Shown here: one piece after another, positions 17,135-28,331 of the stretch | Layout of the letters: every line of letters begins with the position of its first letter | Numbering within the stretch: position 1 is the stretch's first letter | Notes under the pieces: model-generated | Databases searched by the model: none | What the model saw: the letters and a program-made list of their open reading frames with translations, nothing else | What the model was told of the DNA's origin: nothing | Source of the DNA: Mesostigma viride | Taxonomy: Eukaryota > Streptophyta > Mesostigmatophyceae > Mesostigmatales > Mesostigmataceae | DNA length: 64,000 bases | Reading direction: 5' to 3' | Assembly: GCA_009746045.1 (NCBI GenBank) | Contig: RPFO01000175.1 | Span: 2,601,634 to 2,665,633 of the forward strand | Program-made: the position numbers and the translations under genes

Positions 17135-19881
17135 TTACAGGGGGGCTGCGGCATAACGGTAAGTGCCGTCATTGTAATGCTGCACGGGCTCAGGGTTCTC
17201 AACGTAGGTGGTTTGTTGCAATGTGCCGCGACCTCGAGGCTGATGTGGATCAGCTGCCGACCCTTTGCCAGGCTGTGGATCGTACATGCCGGCATGGTAT
17301 AAATAAGCATTGGCCGCTTGCCTGCCAGCGGCAGTAGGCTGGGCATGCATTCCTTGGTCGTACGGCGCGTACACACCGTGCTCGCCGTACGGTTCCCCCT
17401 CCCGATGCAGCTGCCTCGGCCCATCCATTGCGACTGCGCGCGCGCGTGGCTCTTGTTGACGGTGTGCTGGTTGCAGTCCTGTCACTTGGCCATGGGCCGC
17501 GCTGAAGCTTTCGCGTTGCCCCAACGCGGCAGGCGCAGCGGGCCGGCGAAGCTCCGTGCCAACGCCAGTGCTGGAGCTGGGTGCAGCACTTGTTGGGGTG
17601 GATGGCATTCTTCGTTGGTTCTCCAAAGCATTGACCCTCTCGGTCAGGGCCTTAACCTGTTCTTGCAATTTCACGTTTGCAGCGTTCTCGGGGGGCGCAG
17701 CCACTGGCTTCGCACGCGCCGGCGCTGCCAATGACGTCTGGCACTTTGAAATTTTCGCGCTCAGCTCGCTGATTTGCGCTGGCAGATTGGGCGGCGCCTT
17801 TTTCCGGCCTTGCTTGGGTAGGAACCCCACCCATGCTTGAAGGTCCGTGAGGGCCGCCTGCGTTGCCTGCATCGCTTGATTCAACGGCTCCAGCCACTCT
17901 GCCGGGGGGGCAGTTGGCACCACATTCTCGGATATTGCTGCCTTTGTCCCCCCAGATGACAATGACTTCCCGCCTGGATATGCAATTTGGCGCGGGCGCA
18001 TGCTCCGATCGCTCGCCCCCAGTTGCCGCTGCGAGACTTGCTTCTTGTCCTTCTTGACGGGTGACACGTGTTCCGGCTCGCTGCCATCTTCGCCCGCCCC
18101 TCCTCCAATGTCATGCTCCTCCTCCTCCTCTCCCTCCAAGTCATAGCAGACATCATCCTCGCCCTCGCTTTCATCTTCACCGTCCTCGTTGGGTGCAGCA
18201 GGCGGGAGCAGAGCGAGCACCTGAAATTGCGCACATGCATGCATGAACAAAGGTTGACATCCACAATTCACCCAAGGTTAATGAAAATAATAAATTATGT
18301 TTTACTTATAAATACAAGTAACGGGTAATCTTCTAGTACGATGTAGATCATACTAATTTTAATTCTATACGTGCCAATGCGTATGGGTTGCACAAAAGAC
18401 ATGTCAGTCTAGCATAGGGGAATACCAACAATGCAAGATATTTATAATTTACTTACGTGATAGCGCGGTCCGCCCTTGGCAGTCGTTTTAATAGCGCCTT
18501 GGTGCGCGACTCCGGGCGGGTAAACGCTGACGTGATGTCCGCCACTGCATCCGCCAAGGTAGCACTTGATGTGTCGTGCAAGTCGGCGGTGGCGATAGAG
18601 TCAACCATTAACTGGAATGGTCGGCACCACGCCACCCGGATTTCACCGGATGCGAACGAGGTAACCTTCCATACTCCATCCTCATCGCTGTAAATGGGAC
18701 GCACCATCGCCATCCAACATGCGTGATCACGACTGTCGCTCGGTCCCCTCACACAAGCGAGTCCGACGATGAGAAGCCGCACAGTGGTTTGGCCCGTGGC
18801 ATTGGCGTGTAGGTCACGCATGATGATGGCCTCCTCTGCATGCGTGCAGATGTCACCGATGGAGAATGTCGTCAGATTCTTTGTGCTACCACCGCTGGCC
18901 GCTTTGCACGAAACGTGCAACTGAGGCCAGTCAGCCTTGCTGTTTAACTCGGAAAACCTGCTAACAAGCAGCTTGTGGAAATCCTGAGCCGGTGTGATGT
19001 TGAGCTCTGGGGTGGTCATTAACTGCTCCCCATTGACGAGCTTGGTAGTGCTCGGAAGGCCTTTGCCCAGGTCCAGCATCCGAAGAACAGCTGGCTTGGA
19101 GGAAGTGCCACCCTTCACGGTCACGCTCGAGGGGCCGGCTGCCTTCAGGTGCACCCCCAGAAATCCTAGGTATTTCACCAGGCACGTCTGCGGCCCTCGA
19201 TAGGTGTGTGCCTGTTGCAATTAAGAACGGCAATCATTCAAGCAATGTCACATTATAAAATGCTAGACGTGCCCCTGAGAAGCATAGAAATATCGAATTG
19301 TAATACTCACAATGAGATAGAAGCATGCATATAAATATCGGGGGTAGCATGGCTAATCATGAAAGCACATCGGCAAATATTGTCCTTGTTTTGAGCCGCC
19401 CACGAACAAAAAAAGGGTTCGGCATGCTGCCGGCACTAACTGTCAGAACCAAGCAAGCCTGCGCTCATGTGTGACTGAAAGCTAGCCCTGACAGCACTCG
19501 TAGAAAGGGAGCGATATTGCTGTGCTCCTTTATCACAAACCCTGGCAGCAAACGCCGACCCCCCCCCCTGTCGTAATTTACCTGTGATTTCCCTTGAGAG
19601 GCCGTCTTGCCTGTTCGGTCGTTTTCACCATCTTCAGAATCATCAGAGGCATCCGTTCTAGCGTGTCTATTAACTTCATTGACAGCACCCTTGACGTACA
19701 CGTGCGATTTCTTATTCCCCCGCCCTTCATCACCTACGGGTGTCCCCGCATCAACTGCGCTCTCAGTCTCCTCCCCCGTTGGCCGTGCTACGCCCGTTCC
19801 ATCGTCATGCTCCGCATTTTCGGCATCCACGCCATTGTTCCCAATACCTGCCGCCGGCTGCTGCTGCTCGCCGCTAGCCAT
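17135..19881 (-). CDS. Accessory gene of the 9-kb transposon: unknown acidic, coiled-coil protein
   Basis: Minus-strand exons: 19582..19881 (ATG start, Asp/Glu/Ser-rich, ending KSQ|gtaaat) and 18457..19211 (acceptor gcaacag, phase 0; 251 codons of unrecognised globular sequence, donor AC|gtaagt). The third block is about 17135..18234 (acceptor atttcag), with a strongly acidic start (EDGEDESEGEDD), coiled-coil heptads (VKLQEQVKALTERVNALENQ) and a Pro/Gln/Tyr-rich tail. The last junction does not keep frame: exon 2 ends in phase 2 while the acidic frame needs phase 0. Either a small exon is missed, or block 3 is a separate gene with ATG at about 18244, or the gene is damaged. The 3' end after 17135 is also unsure (a GT donor overlaps the stop). 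No known domain was recognised. Position suggests a second transposition protein. Confidence 0.55.
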
Positions 19882-19970
19882 TAATAGCTATCCTGACCAG
19901 AATGGCCGATGAATGGATAATTTCCTCGGGGATTGAAAGGAAATACCTGCTGCACACCTTGTGACACCGA

Positions 19971-20255
19971 TGTCTCAACATGTTTGTAGTTGGTTTGTAG
20001 TTGGTGTCTCGGTGTCTCAGAAACTCGTGGTCCGCATTGAGTGGGTGTCACGGTGTCACGACATCTGATTGGCCCGGTTCAGATTCGCCCCAAATTAAAA
20101 AAAAAAAAAAAACGAATTAAAAAAAAATTAAAAAAAAACGAATCTGAACCGGGCCAATCAGATGTCGTGACACCGTGACACCCACTCAATGCGGACCACG
20201 AGTTTCTGAGACACCGAGACACCAACTACAAACCAACTACAAACATGTTGAGACA
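19971..20255. promoter_or_regulatory. Perfect 117-bp inverted repeat between divergent transposon genes
   Basis: Arms 19971-20087 and 20139-20255 are exact reverse complements, separated by a 51-bp A-rich spacer. The hairpin lies between the start codons at 19881 (-) and 20499 (+), so it occupies the presumed bidirectional promoter. Both arms carry octamers GTGACACC and GAGACACC, like the subterminal arrays, plus duplicated CTACAAAC. Likely roles (inference) are an operator or transposase-binding site, or a replication or excision structure. Confidence 0.85.
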
Positions 20256-20498
20256 CCGTGACACCGTGCGCTTTCACCCCGAATTCACGAGAGCGGCAGC
20301 GATGGTGATCGCTGCCAAATGAGGTAACATGGGCTAAACAACTCGGGCAGACCGGGCTGGCGTGACATCCCGGTCTGCCATGTTTTATTCCCCCCCACAC
20401 ATGGCGTGGGGATCTACGTTTGCCATCTGCCAACGTAGAAATAGATGGGGAGGGGGGGGGACAAATGATGTTTGCAACATTGCCCAGTTGACATAGCC

Positions 20499-23400
20499 AT
20501 GGCGAGACCCGGCGTTTTCATGGAGCCCAGTGCGGGGGCGCTGGGTTGGCAGGTTTTGGGAATGTTCTTCTTGCTATTACTCCTGGGCGTCGTCGTGTTC
20601 AATATGATGGCGAGGCGCGGGGTCCGGTTATCTGCAGCCGCCGTGTTGGCGAAATGCACCCAGGATTCGTCCTTGGCTGCGGCACTTTGCAGGGACTGGG
20701 ACTGTGGTTGTGGCCGCCATTGTTTGAGAAGCGTGCATTTCGAGGAGCTCAGGACGATGAGGACCGACATGTGGTCTAAGAAGCCTGCGGATCGGAAAGA
20801 GTTTATAAAGAACCAGCTTTTTCAGGCCGGCCAGCGAGAAACTGAAATCCCGGGGAGCTTGCGTCACAAACGCAGTCGAGACGATGACTTCCTGTTCGCA
20901 GTGGATGGCTACGTTACTTACCCGGCTGACAGGCATCGGCCAGAGTCTACAGCCCCTTTTCGGCATCGCATGTGTGAAGCTGCTTTCCGCCGTGCTCTGT
21001 ATATCAACGAGAATGTTTGGCACTCGGCTGTGAAGGAAACTACCCGCCCTCCCCCTTCGCCTGGCGATCTTGATTTGGAGTCTGGCTTGGGTAGCACTGC
21101 TGGACGGCGCGTTAGGGGAGTCCGGTCAATGTCTGCCAAGATTGGGGAGGCCAAGGCGCTTTGTGAGCTGTGGATTCGGCGTTGGCTAAACCCAGCAATT
21201 GAGAAAGATCCCCGGGACGGCGTCAGCATCATTGAGCAACCGTGCAAGAAGACTTTATACTCGGAGTACACCATGGAGCAGCAAGATTATGGAGCCCCTG
21301 TAGTTAGCATTTCGCTTTTCAGGACAATATTTGAAGCAGTGAGAGTAAACATGGGTGTCCGGATTGAGCGTTATCGCACAAAAATTATGGGTGAGTGCTC
21401 CCGCTGCCGGAAGTTAAAGGATGCCATTTTGAGATACCGGACCACCAACCGGGCCATGTGGGAGGCCTGCAAAGAGAAATTAGCTGATCACACCGACTTC
21501 TTTAATGGGGAACGGATGGCTTACCTGCAACGAAGGTTTGAGGGCGCCAAGGGGTATTTTGTTTCCATAGTCATGGATGGTTTGGCAAAGATGAAAACAG
21601 CAGTTCCAACCAGGGGCAGCGCCTCAAAAGATTGGCTTGCCAGCCGCAAGCTACATATACCCTACCAGCTCGTTTGCTCGATTTTGCACGGAGTTAGGTC
21701 GTATTTTTGGGTGATTATGCCTTGGGTAGCTAATTCTGAGGTTTCTGGTAACTCAGGGCGTGTCACTGCGACGGTGCTCACACACCAATTGTTGGAAGTG
21801 GTGGTTGAGCGACCATGGGAAAGGTCCCACAATCCTGAGATCCGCGAGTTTGGCCTTGCCCCCACCCTCGTCCTTCAACTGGATGGGGGTGGGGACAACA
21901 TGAATCACGAGCTATTGGGCTTCCTAGCGGTTCTCATCGTCCGCCGTCTTTTCTCTCGCATCAGGGTGTGCCGCCTGCCCCCAGGGCACACGCATAATGA
22001 TGCTGATCAGAGATTCGGTTGGTTCATTCGGTGGTACAATGGGATGAAGAACCGGGTGTCAGATCTTCCACCGGTGCTTATGATGACGTTTCAAGACGTG
22101 TTGCAGGGCCTGACGCGTGCCTTTGCACATTTCTACGAGGAAGGCCCTTCCGGGAGCATGGCGACAATAAACCCACTGCCGCCATCTGCCAAGGTTGGTT
22201 TTCTTTATAATAATTTGCATGGTACATGATTGCATTATGAGTGTGTTGGTAGGTCGGGCTTAATTGTAATATGCAAAAGTTAAATTGTAACCACCGCGCG
22301 TACTCGCCTCTTAATGCCACTATTTGTTTTGTGTGTGTTGCTTGCAGCGCATCAACGCAGCGCTGGACTTCACCACATGGCTTCGTGGCTGCATGGACCC
22401 AGACCTTGGGCGTTGGGTCAAGTCTGCTGATGTTGTCATGGACGCGTCAACCAACCAACCTGTCGTGGAGCAGCGGCTGGTCAGCAAGATATTTGATATC
22501 GAGCTATTCGGCCACCGTGATGAACGTGCGCTAGTGGACGTTGGTGACGACTGCTTTTTGCGCTACCGTCTTGCCACGGCAGAGGCATTGGTAGATGTGC
22601 CCGCCAATTGCTGGAGGCCTCTCGGACCAAATGAGGAGCCGTGCGACATGGTTAGCGTCCAATTCAAGCGCGTGAGTGATGGCAAGGAGCTCCGCGGCGC
22701 GCTAGTCATGGAGGCGACCAAGGCGCCCAAGGGCAGCCCAGGTCTTGCGGCGTTCGCCGATTGGGATGGCGCTCGCGCAATCCGCTCCCATTGCAAGAAA
22801 ATCAGCCGACAGTTTCCAGAGATCATGACGGCGGCAAAGCAAGCAGAGCTCAACGAGGAGATCCGCGGCTTCCCTGCTGAGCCGGAGCAAGTGGAAGTGG
22901 AAGATGCATCGGTGTTTGACGTCATGATCCAGAAGCTGACGGAGTGCAGGGAGCAGCAAAAGGACAAGCCCCTCCCTTTTTGCCTCCACAGTGCAGGCGA
23001 TCAGGCGGTGATGCGGGCTACCCGTGCTTTGGAAGCGCCGCTGCACCCAATCGTCAGCCATGCAGGCGACCGCCGCCACCAGGTGCAAGCTGCCGTTCAG
23101 CGGGCACGACGCGCAGCTGAGCAACCGCCTGCCGCACCTGCCACGCTTGCCGCGCCTGCAGGTGCCTCGACTTCTGTTGCAGATGCTAGCGGTGCTGCAC
23201 AGACCATTGCGACTGCGGATCGTGTTTTTACTGTCAATCCCGGCATCATCTCCCGCGGAGACTTCCTAATTATCAAGAGACCTGCGGTGACGTGCGGGGA
23301 GGGCATGCCGTGGCCAGAGGAGCTCTTGGTGAAAGTTACGGATGCATCTGCAATTCGTTCATGCGGGACTCTCACTGTTTCCGTGTTTTACTCACCTTCA

Positions 23401-23991
23401 TGGGAAGGCCAGTTTAGCAAGCTGGCGCTCGCAGGCGGTGGGCCGGGCCTGACGGTGTCGGCATCGGAAATCATTGTTCAACACTGGACAGTGGGCGCGT
23501 CAGGGCAGGCTGTGCACATCCCGTCGCTGACATCCGCACGTAAGCTATCTCGTGCAACCCTCCAAGCCTTAGATGACCATCCACAAGTGCACTTTGTCGG
23601 TTTCAAAACGCAGCCAGCTGCCGCAGCAACGTCAAAAGCTGCATGTGCGGCATACTTTGCTGAGCACGGGCTGCAAGGGCTAAAAGGGAGAAGGCTGTGC
23701 GCCTTGTGGGGTTCGGCCAAGGCCCGCTTTCACGGGTGGGTCGTAGAAGTAGAGGAAAGTGACGGGGCTGTAAAAATCGAGACGGTGTGGTCTGACGGCA
23801 AGGGGTACACATACACCACATTAGAGGAAGTTTACAAGTTCATCTGTGGGTGCCCGCATGCAACTCATGCCTTTGGCCGCGCAAAGTTTTTTCCGGATGA
23901 CGCGGGGGGTGACGTGGCAACGGGGCTGGATGAGCTCCATGATGCTTCTAGTGACAGTAGTGATGATGATGACGAGGAGGCATGGGATTGA
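20499..23991 (+). CDS. DUF7869-like DDE transposase candidate of the 9-kb element
   Basis: Two exons, 20499..22193 and 22348..23991, are joined in phase 0 (AAG|gttggt...cttgcag|CGC), giving 1,112 aa. The ATG at 20499 has a good context (GCCATGG). A hydrophobic segment (MFFLLLLLGVVVF) lies near residues 25-45 and a Cys-rich stretch (CRDWDCGCGRHC) follows. C300xxC303 (CSRC) may bind zinc. The central domain has the hallmarks of DUF7869 proteins: VMDGLAKMKT (Asp360), LQLDGGGDNMNHE (Asp462) and PPGHTHNDADQRF (His497-Asp503). This spacing of acids fits an RNase H-fold DDE nuclease (inference). The C-terminal exon holds an Ala/Pro linker, a possible Tudor/SH3-like segment (CALWGSAKARFHGW) and an acidic tail. 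A chlorophyte-type TGTAA signal lies at 24041. No frameshift or stop interrupts it, so the element may be active. Confidence 0.8.
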
Positions 23992-24431
23992 TGGGAATAT
24001 GTGAAAGCCTTGGTAGTGCTTTAAAGCATGCTAGTGATGTTGTAAGAATGGAGCCCAGCATGCCATCGTCCACCATGTGTTATTGTGTTATGTGTGGGCA
24101 TTTTAGTGCTAAATGTTGTACATGGCGGCAATGTCTTCAAGTGATTTAATGACAAAGTGATTTTGATGGTTGCTTGCATGCATATTAAGTGAGACAACTA
24201 TTCCTGGACGCATGGCGTGCCAACATATATAAGTTGTTACCAGATATTAATCACATGCCCTATTGAAGCGACGTTGGACCGCATATACTTGTCATGACCC
24301 GGCAAGGTACCTACACGCACAACAAGAATACATCAACATGAGACGATATATGGTGAGATGACCGAGATGTATGGAGAAATGAATGTCTCTACTATAGGAT
24401 TATTATGAAGGTGTATACGTGGTATTTGCGG

Positions 24432-24645
24432 TGTCACGGTGTCACGGTGTCACGGTGTCACGGTGTCACGGTGTCACGGTGTCACGGTGTCACGGTGTCA
24501 CGGTGTCAGAAGCATAGGTAAAACTTGCAATGACCCATTGAATACATCATCCCCATTAATAATCACTGCATACATGCAAAGATGTGTGTTTATATGCATT
24601 TTGAGGTGTCACGGTGTCACGGTGTCACGATGTCACGGTGTCACG
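24432..24645. repeat. Right subterminal GGTGTCAC octamer arrays
   Basis: About nine tandem GGTGTCAC units at 24432-24507 and about five at 24605-24645. They are the exact complement of the left GTGACACC array, so the arrays are themselves in inverted orientation relative to the TIRs. Between 23992 and 24431 only the 3' UTR and AT-rich DNA are seen. Confidence 0.9.
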
Positions 24646-24733
24646 GGTCCTATGAACTTCCCCTTCCTCAGAGACTTTAGTTGAAACTTTAAATTCAATA
24701 AAATACAACTTTTCAAAATGAACTACAAATTGC

Positions 24734-24765
24734 GTGTTCTAGTACAAATCCAGACGTGCTTAGGG
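24734..24765 (-). repeat. Right 32-bp terminal inverted repeat
   Basis: Reverse complement of 15737-15768 with no mismatch. The CAT duplication follows directly. Confidence 0.95.
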
Positions 24766-24768
24766 CAT

Positions 24769-25295
24769 TAGTAATGAGGATTTGTACGCTGATTTGCCCT
24801 ATGTTTCCCACATTATTAGGCACAGGCGCCTGGGCCTAGCCGGGCACCTGGCCCGCACAGATCAGGTAGATACCTCAGATAGACTAGCTGGCACCAAGCC
24901 CGCCCAGCCTGGGCGATATGTCCTCACCTGGCGTGCGGCCCCCGGGCCGCGCGCGGCAGGGCCGCCACCCGTGGACATTTCGTGATAGACTCGGCATGGA
25001 CATGTGCTACACTAGACGTGACGGGCTCACCCCCGGGCAGCCTCCTGGTTTGTCTGTAATATGGAGGCAGATGGTGCGCAAGGATAGATGGCAAGCTAGT
25101 GATGAAGGAGACCAAAACCCCCCAAGCCTGTGGGGGCTCCGCGTGTGACCAAGTAAGTTCATAGCGATTCGGGCCGTGGTGCCCACACCCCTGTGACTAG
25201 GACCTAGATAGCTTATACCATCCATTCCATCCCATGTTCCCCTCCCACTGAGGACTTATGCTCACGTGACGCAGTCACGTGTCTATTAACTAATT
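24769..25295 (+). pseudogene. LINE-A ORF2 C terminus and tail, right half of the split copy
   Basis: It resumes at TTAGTAATGAGGATTTGTAC exactly where 15736 left off and matches 34824-35340: HIIRHRRLGLAGHLARTD, then WTFRDRLGMDMCYTRR, the 3' UTR, hairpin CACGTGACGCAGTCACGTG and a (TTAA)n tail. Small indels shift the frame near 24930. Confidence 0.9.
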
Positions 25296-25635
25296 AATTA
25301 AGGGTACCTGCACCCCCCAGAGTCTCAAGCAACACCCAACTAAGGGGAGCATGTCATGGGGCGGGAAAGATCATCGTGGCTATACAAGAGCTAGAGCGTG
25401 GCATCTTGAGCAGAGAGCAGCTCTCTGCATGGGCACAGCATAACTAAATACAGCTAGGCATCCTCTGGAGTGTGGCACAGCATAGGCACACATGTACATG
25501 GCTAAATAATGCTCGTGAATCAGCTGGTATAGTGCCTGTAGGAGGCGTACATGTACATGGCCACGGTCGATGTATTCTACACTACTACTGCTGTATTCCC
25601 CTATGTAAGCTGCATAATATTAATTAATTAATTAA
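25296..25635 (-). mobile_element. ORF1-element 3' UTR fragment
   Basis: It matches the 3' UTR of the ORF1 elements at 30053-30484 and 27558-27984 in the same orientation (GCATGGGCACAGCATAACTA, GTATTCTACACTACTACTGC). ORF1 itself is missing. (TTAA)n tracts lie on both sides. Confidence 0.75.
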
Positions 25636-27553
25636 GGGGACTCGGCGCGGCGAATATTTTCCGCGCCAACAAAATTCCGCGGTACCCTCCGTACCGTGAA
25701 AAGTGGGTGCACGGTGCGCGCACCCCTTGCGGAAGTGGCCATGGCGACTGCTTTTAGACGAAACGTGACAAATCTGGCTCGCGGAAAGCAGAAAAAATGC
25801 TCGATTGTTGGAGAAAATTAGTTACTGATTCTACTTTATGGTGGGATGGTTGCGATCTATCTATAATGTCGCGGGCTTTTTTTCTCTACCATCGGCAGGG
25901 GGGGTCCGGCCTGAATTTCTGTCGGGATGAATAAAGAATAATGGATGCCTGCCCGTGTGATTGTCGATTGTTGCCAGTTTTGATGGTCGTAAGGGAAGCT
26001 AGTTTAATGATGTTTCTAAAGCCGTGAAAATTCCCGCTGCTATCTTTACCTTTCCTGTCATTTTGCGGTAAGATACATTAGGCCTGCGCGATGCGCGCTC
26101 GACCTCTCCATGAAAGGCTGGCCTTTCTTGTGCGCCTGGGCACGAATAAATGCCCGTTATGGTACGTGCTTGTATTAAACGTCTTAAGCTGGCGTTTTCC
26201 GGCTTTCTTAGCTCGTTGAGCGTAAGCTTTTTGCCTTCTTTCCGGCCAGATGCAGCCATGAAGTTACGGGTGCTCGCGCTGCATCGCTAGATTCCTGGAT
26301 GTTTTTTAGCAAGCTCGTCTGTGACGTGGCTGGCTTGCTGCAGCGCGTGGCCCACAACCTGTCGGGAAGGTGTAATGCTTTTATTTCCATGCTTCTCTGA
26401 AATTTCTTTTGCTTTATAGACAGTTGTGTTCGAGGAAATTCACGCGGTCTTCTTAAGCAGCGGCATCATTTACCCCAGACACTGACGAGCTGGCACCTGT
26501 CTCCTAAAGAAAGTGGCTCGTGCTTGTTATAGAAAGGAGGCAGTGTGCATTTTGCGGGACACAATGCTTTGGTGGCACATGCGTCAGGTAGGTTGTTCCA
26601 ATGGTCTCTTCACCTTTCCCACTGATTAAATGATAGCCTTAGTCATGCTAACCAGAGCAGCTAGCCACAGGTTGGCTGGATAAAAAGTCAGCTTATTTTC
26701 TCTTTATATACTGCGTGTGTGTTCCTCCACATGTCCGGCTTGTTGGGCATTGCGGAAGATGGTTTTTAATGTGTTGTTGGGTGGAACAGCTTGGTTGTTG
26801 GCACAAAATCACAAATTATTAGCCTGAGATAGGCATGACATATGCTGCTCAGGCGTGTCGTCCTACCAGCCTTGTTGATAAGGGTAGACTCACAAGGCTG
26901 GCTGTGCCGATGGAGGGGTGGGGCGTATGACGCTCCGGACATCCTCCTCACACTCCGTGATCAAAGTGGGCATGTTTTTGGGTGTCTAGGGTAGCAAAAC
27001 AGATGTCATTTGGGCTCAGCACTAGCTCAGTTCTCTTTTTAATAGCGTCTACCCAGGTGGCATCACAGGAAAATCAATAGCTTGAGCTACGCTTGTCAGA
27101 ATGAGCTCAAACTTTGGGGTTGTGTTTCCCCTTACTCAGTGGAATTTCGAATGTATGGATGACCCCATTCGATGTGTTGATGATTTGATTTATTTTTTTT
27201 TGCTAAAAAAAGTACCCATTTTGCGGGGAAATTAATAACTCAAACAAATGTCATTATTTTGACCATGTGAATAGCCCAGATTTTTTAGAAGTGGGGAAAC
27301 TTTGCAGGAATGTATGGGCAGGTCATTTGGATAAGTGGTTTGTCTTGCAGGCAAAATATCTCATAGATAGCGTCTTTTTCTATTTTTAGCTCGCCACTGG
27401 TGCGTGGTTGGGGGTAGTACCCCCAACAAGTGGTGGCATGAATGTCCAAACATCATATTTATGGTACTCAATCATCACTAGATGGTTCCCAAGTGCATTG
27501 GAACTGATATTCATTAAAGTCAGTTTTTCAGGCTTTTGGACGTGCGAGTCCCC
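25636..27553. mobile_element. 1.9-kb TTAA-flanked TIR element, probably non-autonomous
   Basis: The ends GGGGACTCG and CGAGTCCCC form a 9-bp TIR, directly flanked by TTAA at 25632-25635 and 27554-27557. A TTAA duplication is typical of piggyBac-type elements, but the site lies in a (TTAA)n tract, so the TSD is not unique. The interior is AT-rich. The longest frame is an 86-aa minus-strand ORF (26259-25999, MAASGRKEGKKLTLNELRK...), which I do not recognise. No transposase was seen. Confidence 0.55.
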
Positions 27554-27557
27554 TTAA

Positions 27558-28312
27558 TTAATTAGAAACATAACTCCGTTGGGAGTACATGTAGCACATA
27601 TCCCTGAGAAGGGGCATATGGCTTTTAATACATTCTGGGCTACTTCCTGCAAGGGTGGGAATGTAAGCTACCCGTGCTCTAGGTGCACCAGGGCACCTGC
27701 ACCCTCATGAACTTCACACCATGCCCAGCTAAGGGGGAGTATGTCATGTGGGGGAAGATCATCATGGCTATACAAGAGCTAGGGCATGGCTTCTCGACAG
27801 AGAGCATTTCTCTGTATGGCATAGCATGGCTAAATTCTTAATGCGACGTCCATGGGGTCCCATTGTAGGCAGGGCGTGGCTAAATTATGAAGGCATCATC
27901 CATGGGGGCCATTATGGGCGCACATGCGCGTAGGCCACATGCTAGGCTAATACTGACTATTCTACACTACTGGTATATATTCCCTAGTCTGAGGTGGCAG
28001 GGGGGGCCTGCCAGGGCTTGTGGTCAACGTGGATGACCGCCCCCCTCCAGTATACCGGCTTCCCCCTTGCACTCTGCCGGAGCTGAAGGTAGGTCGGCCA
28101 TAGCTCGCGTCGCCGCTGTTGCTGGGCCAGGGTCAAGTCGTCGTCCAGCTTGAAGCGAGTCTCCGAGAGCTTCTTGCGGCATTTAAGGAACGACAGCTTG
28201 TCCGCCATGTACTTAAAGGTGAGGAGCACGGGTGCCGGGCCAGCCTTCCCCTGCGCGCGGGGGAGGCGGACAGCCGACATGTCCAGCTCACCAGTGAGTC
28301 GCATGGGGGCAA
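27558..28312 (-). mobile_element. 5'-truncated ORF1 element
   Basis: On the minus strand, 28304-27984 encodes the ORF1 RNA-binding and C-terminal region (VRLPRAQGKAGPAP, DDDLTLAQQQRRRELWPTYL, PVYWRGAVIHVDHKPWQ) ending in a stop. The ~420-bp 3' UTR and the (TTAA)n tail follow at the left end. Its 5' truncation point is close to that of the copy at 7777. Confidence 0.75.
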
Positions 28313-28331
28313 AAATTAATTAATTAATTAA

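Larger units (their letters stand above)
15737..24765. mobile_element. Complete 9,029-bp TIR DNA transposon (DUF7869-type), inserted in LINE-A
   Basis: Perfect 32-bp terminal inverted repeats (15737-15768 and 24734-24765, outer end CCCTAAGCACGTCTGG) are flanked by a 3-bp duplication CAT (15734-15736 and 24766-24768). The related LINE-A copy at 34821-34823 has a single CAT in TTTGCACATTAGTAATG, so both ends and the TSD are proven by an empty site. Inside are subterminal arrays of GTGACACC (left) and its complement (right), a two-exon transposase-like gene (+), a divergent unknown gene (-), and a 117-bp hairpin between them. The ends are not CACTA/G. A 3-bp TSD excludes hAT (8 bp), piggyBac (TTAA) and Tc1/mariner (TA). 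Superfamily assignment is open. Confidence 0.92.

Noticed and set aside
20525-20600. Transposase candidate as a membrane protein because of its N-terminal hydrophobic stretch
   Set aside because: One hydrophobic segment does not outweigh the DUF7869 motifs and the TIR context. It might be absent if a downstream Met or an unrecognised upstream exon is used.
15737-24765. Assignment of the 9-kb element to CACTA (En/Spm) because of the 3-bp TSD and subterminal repeats
   Set aside because: The ends are CCCTAAG, not CACTA/G, and the protein carries DUF7869 motifs instead of a TNPD-type transposase.
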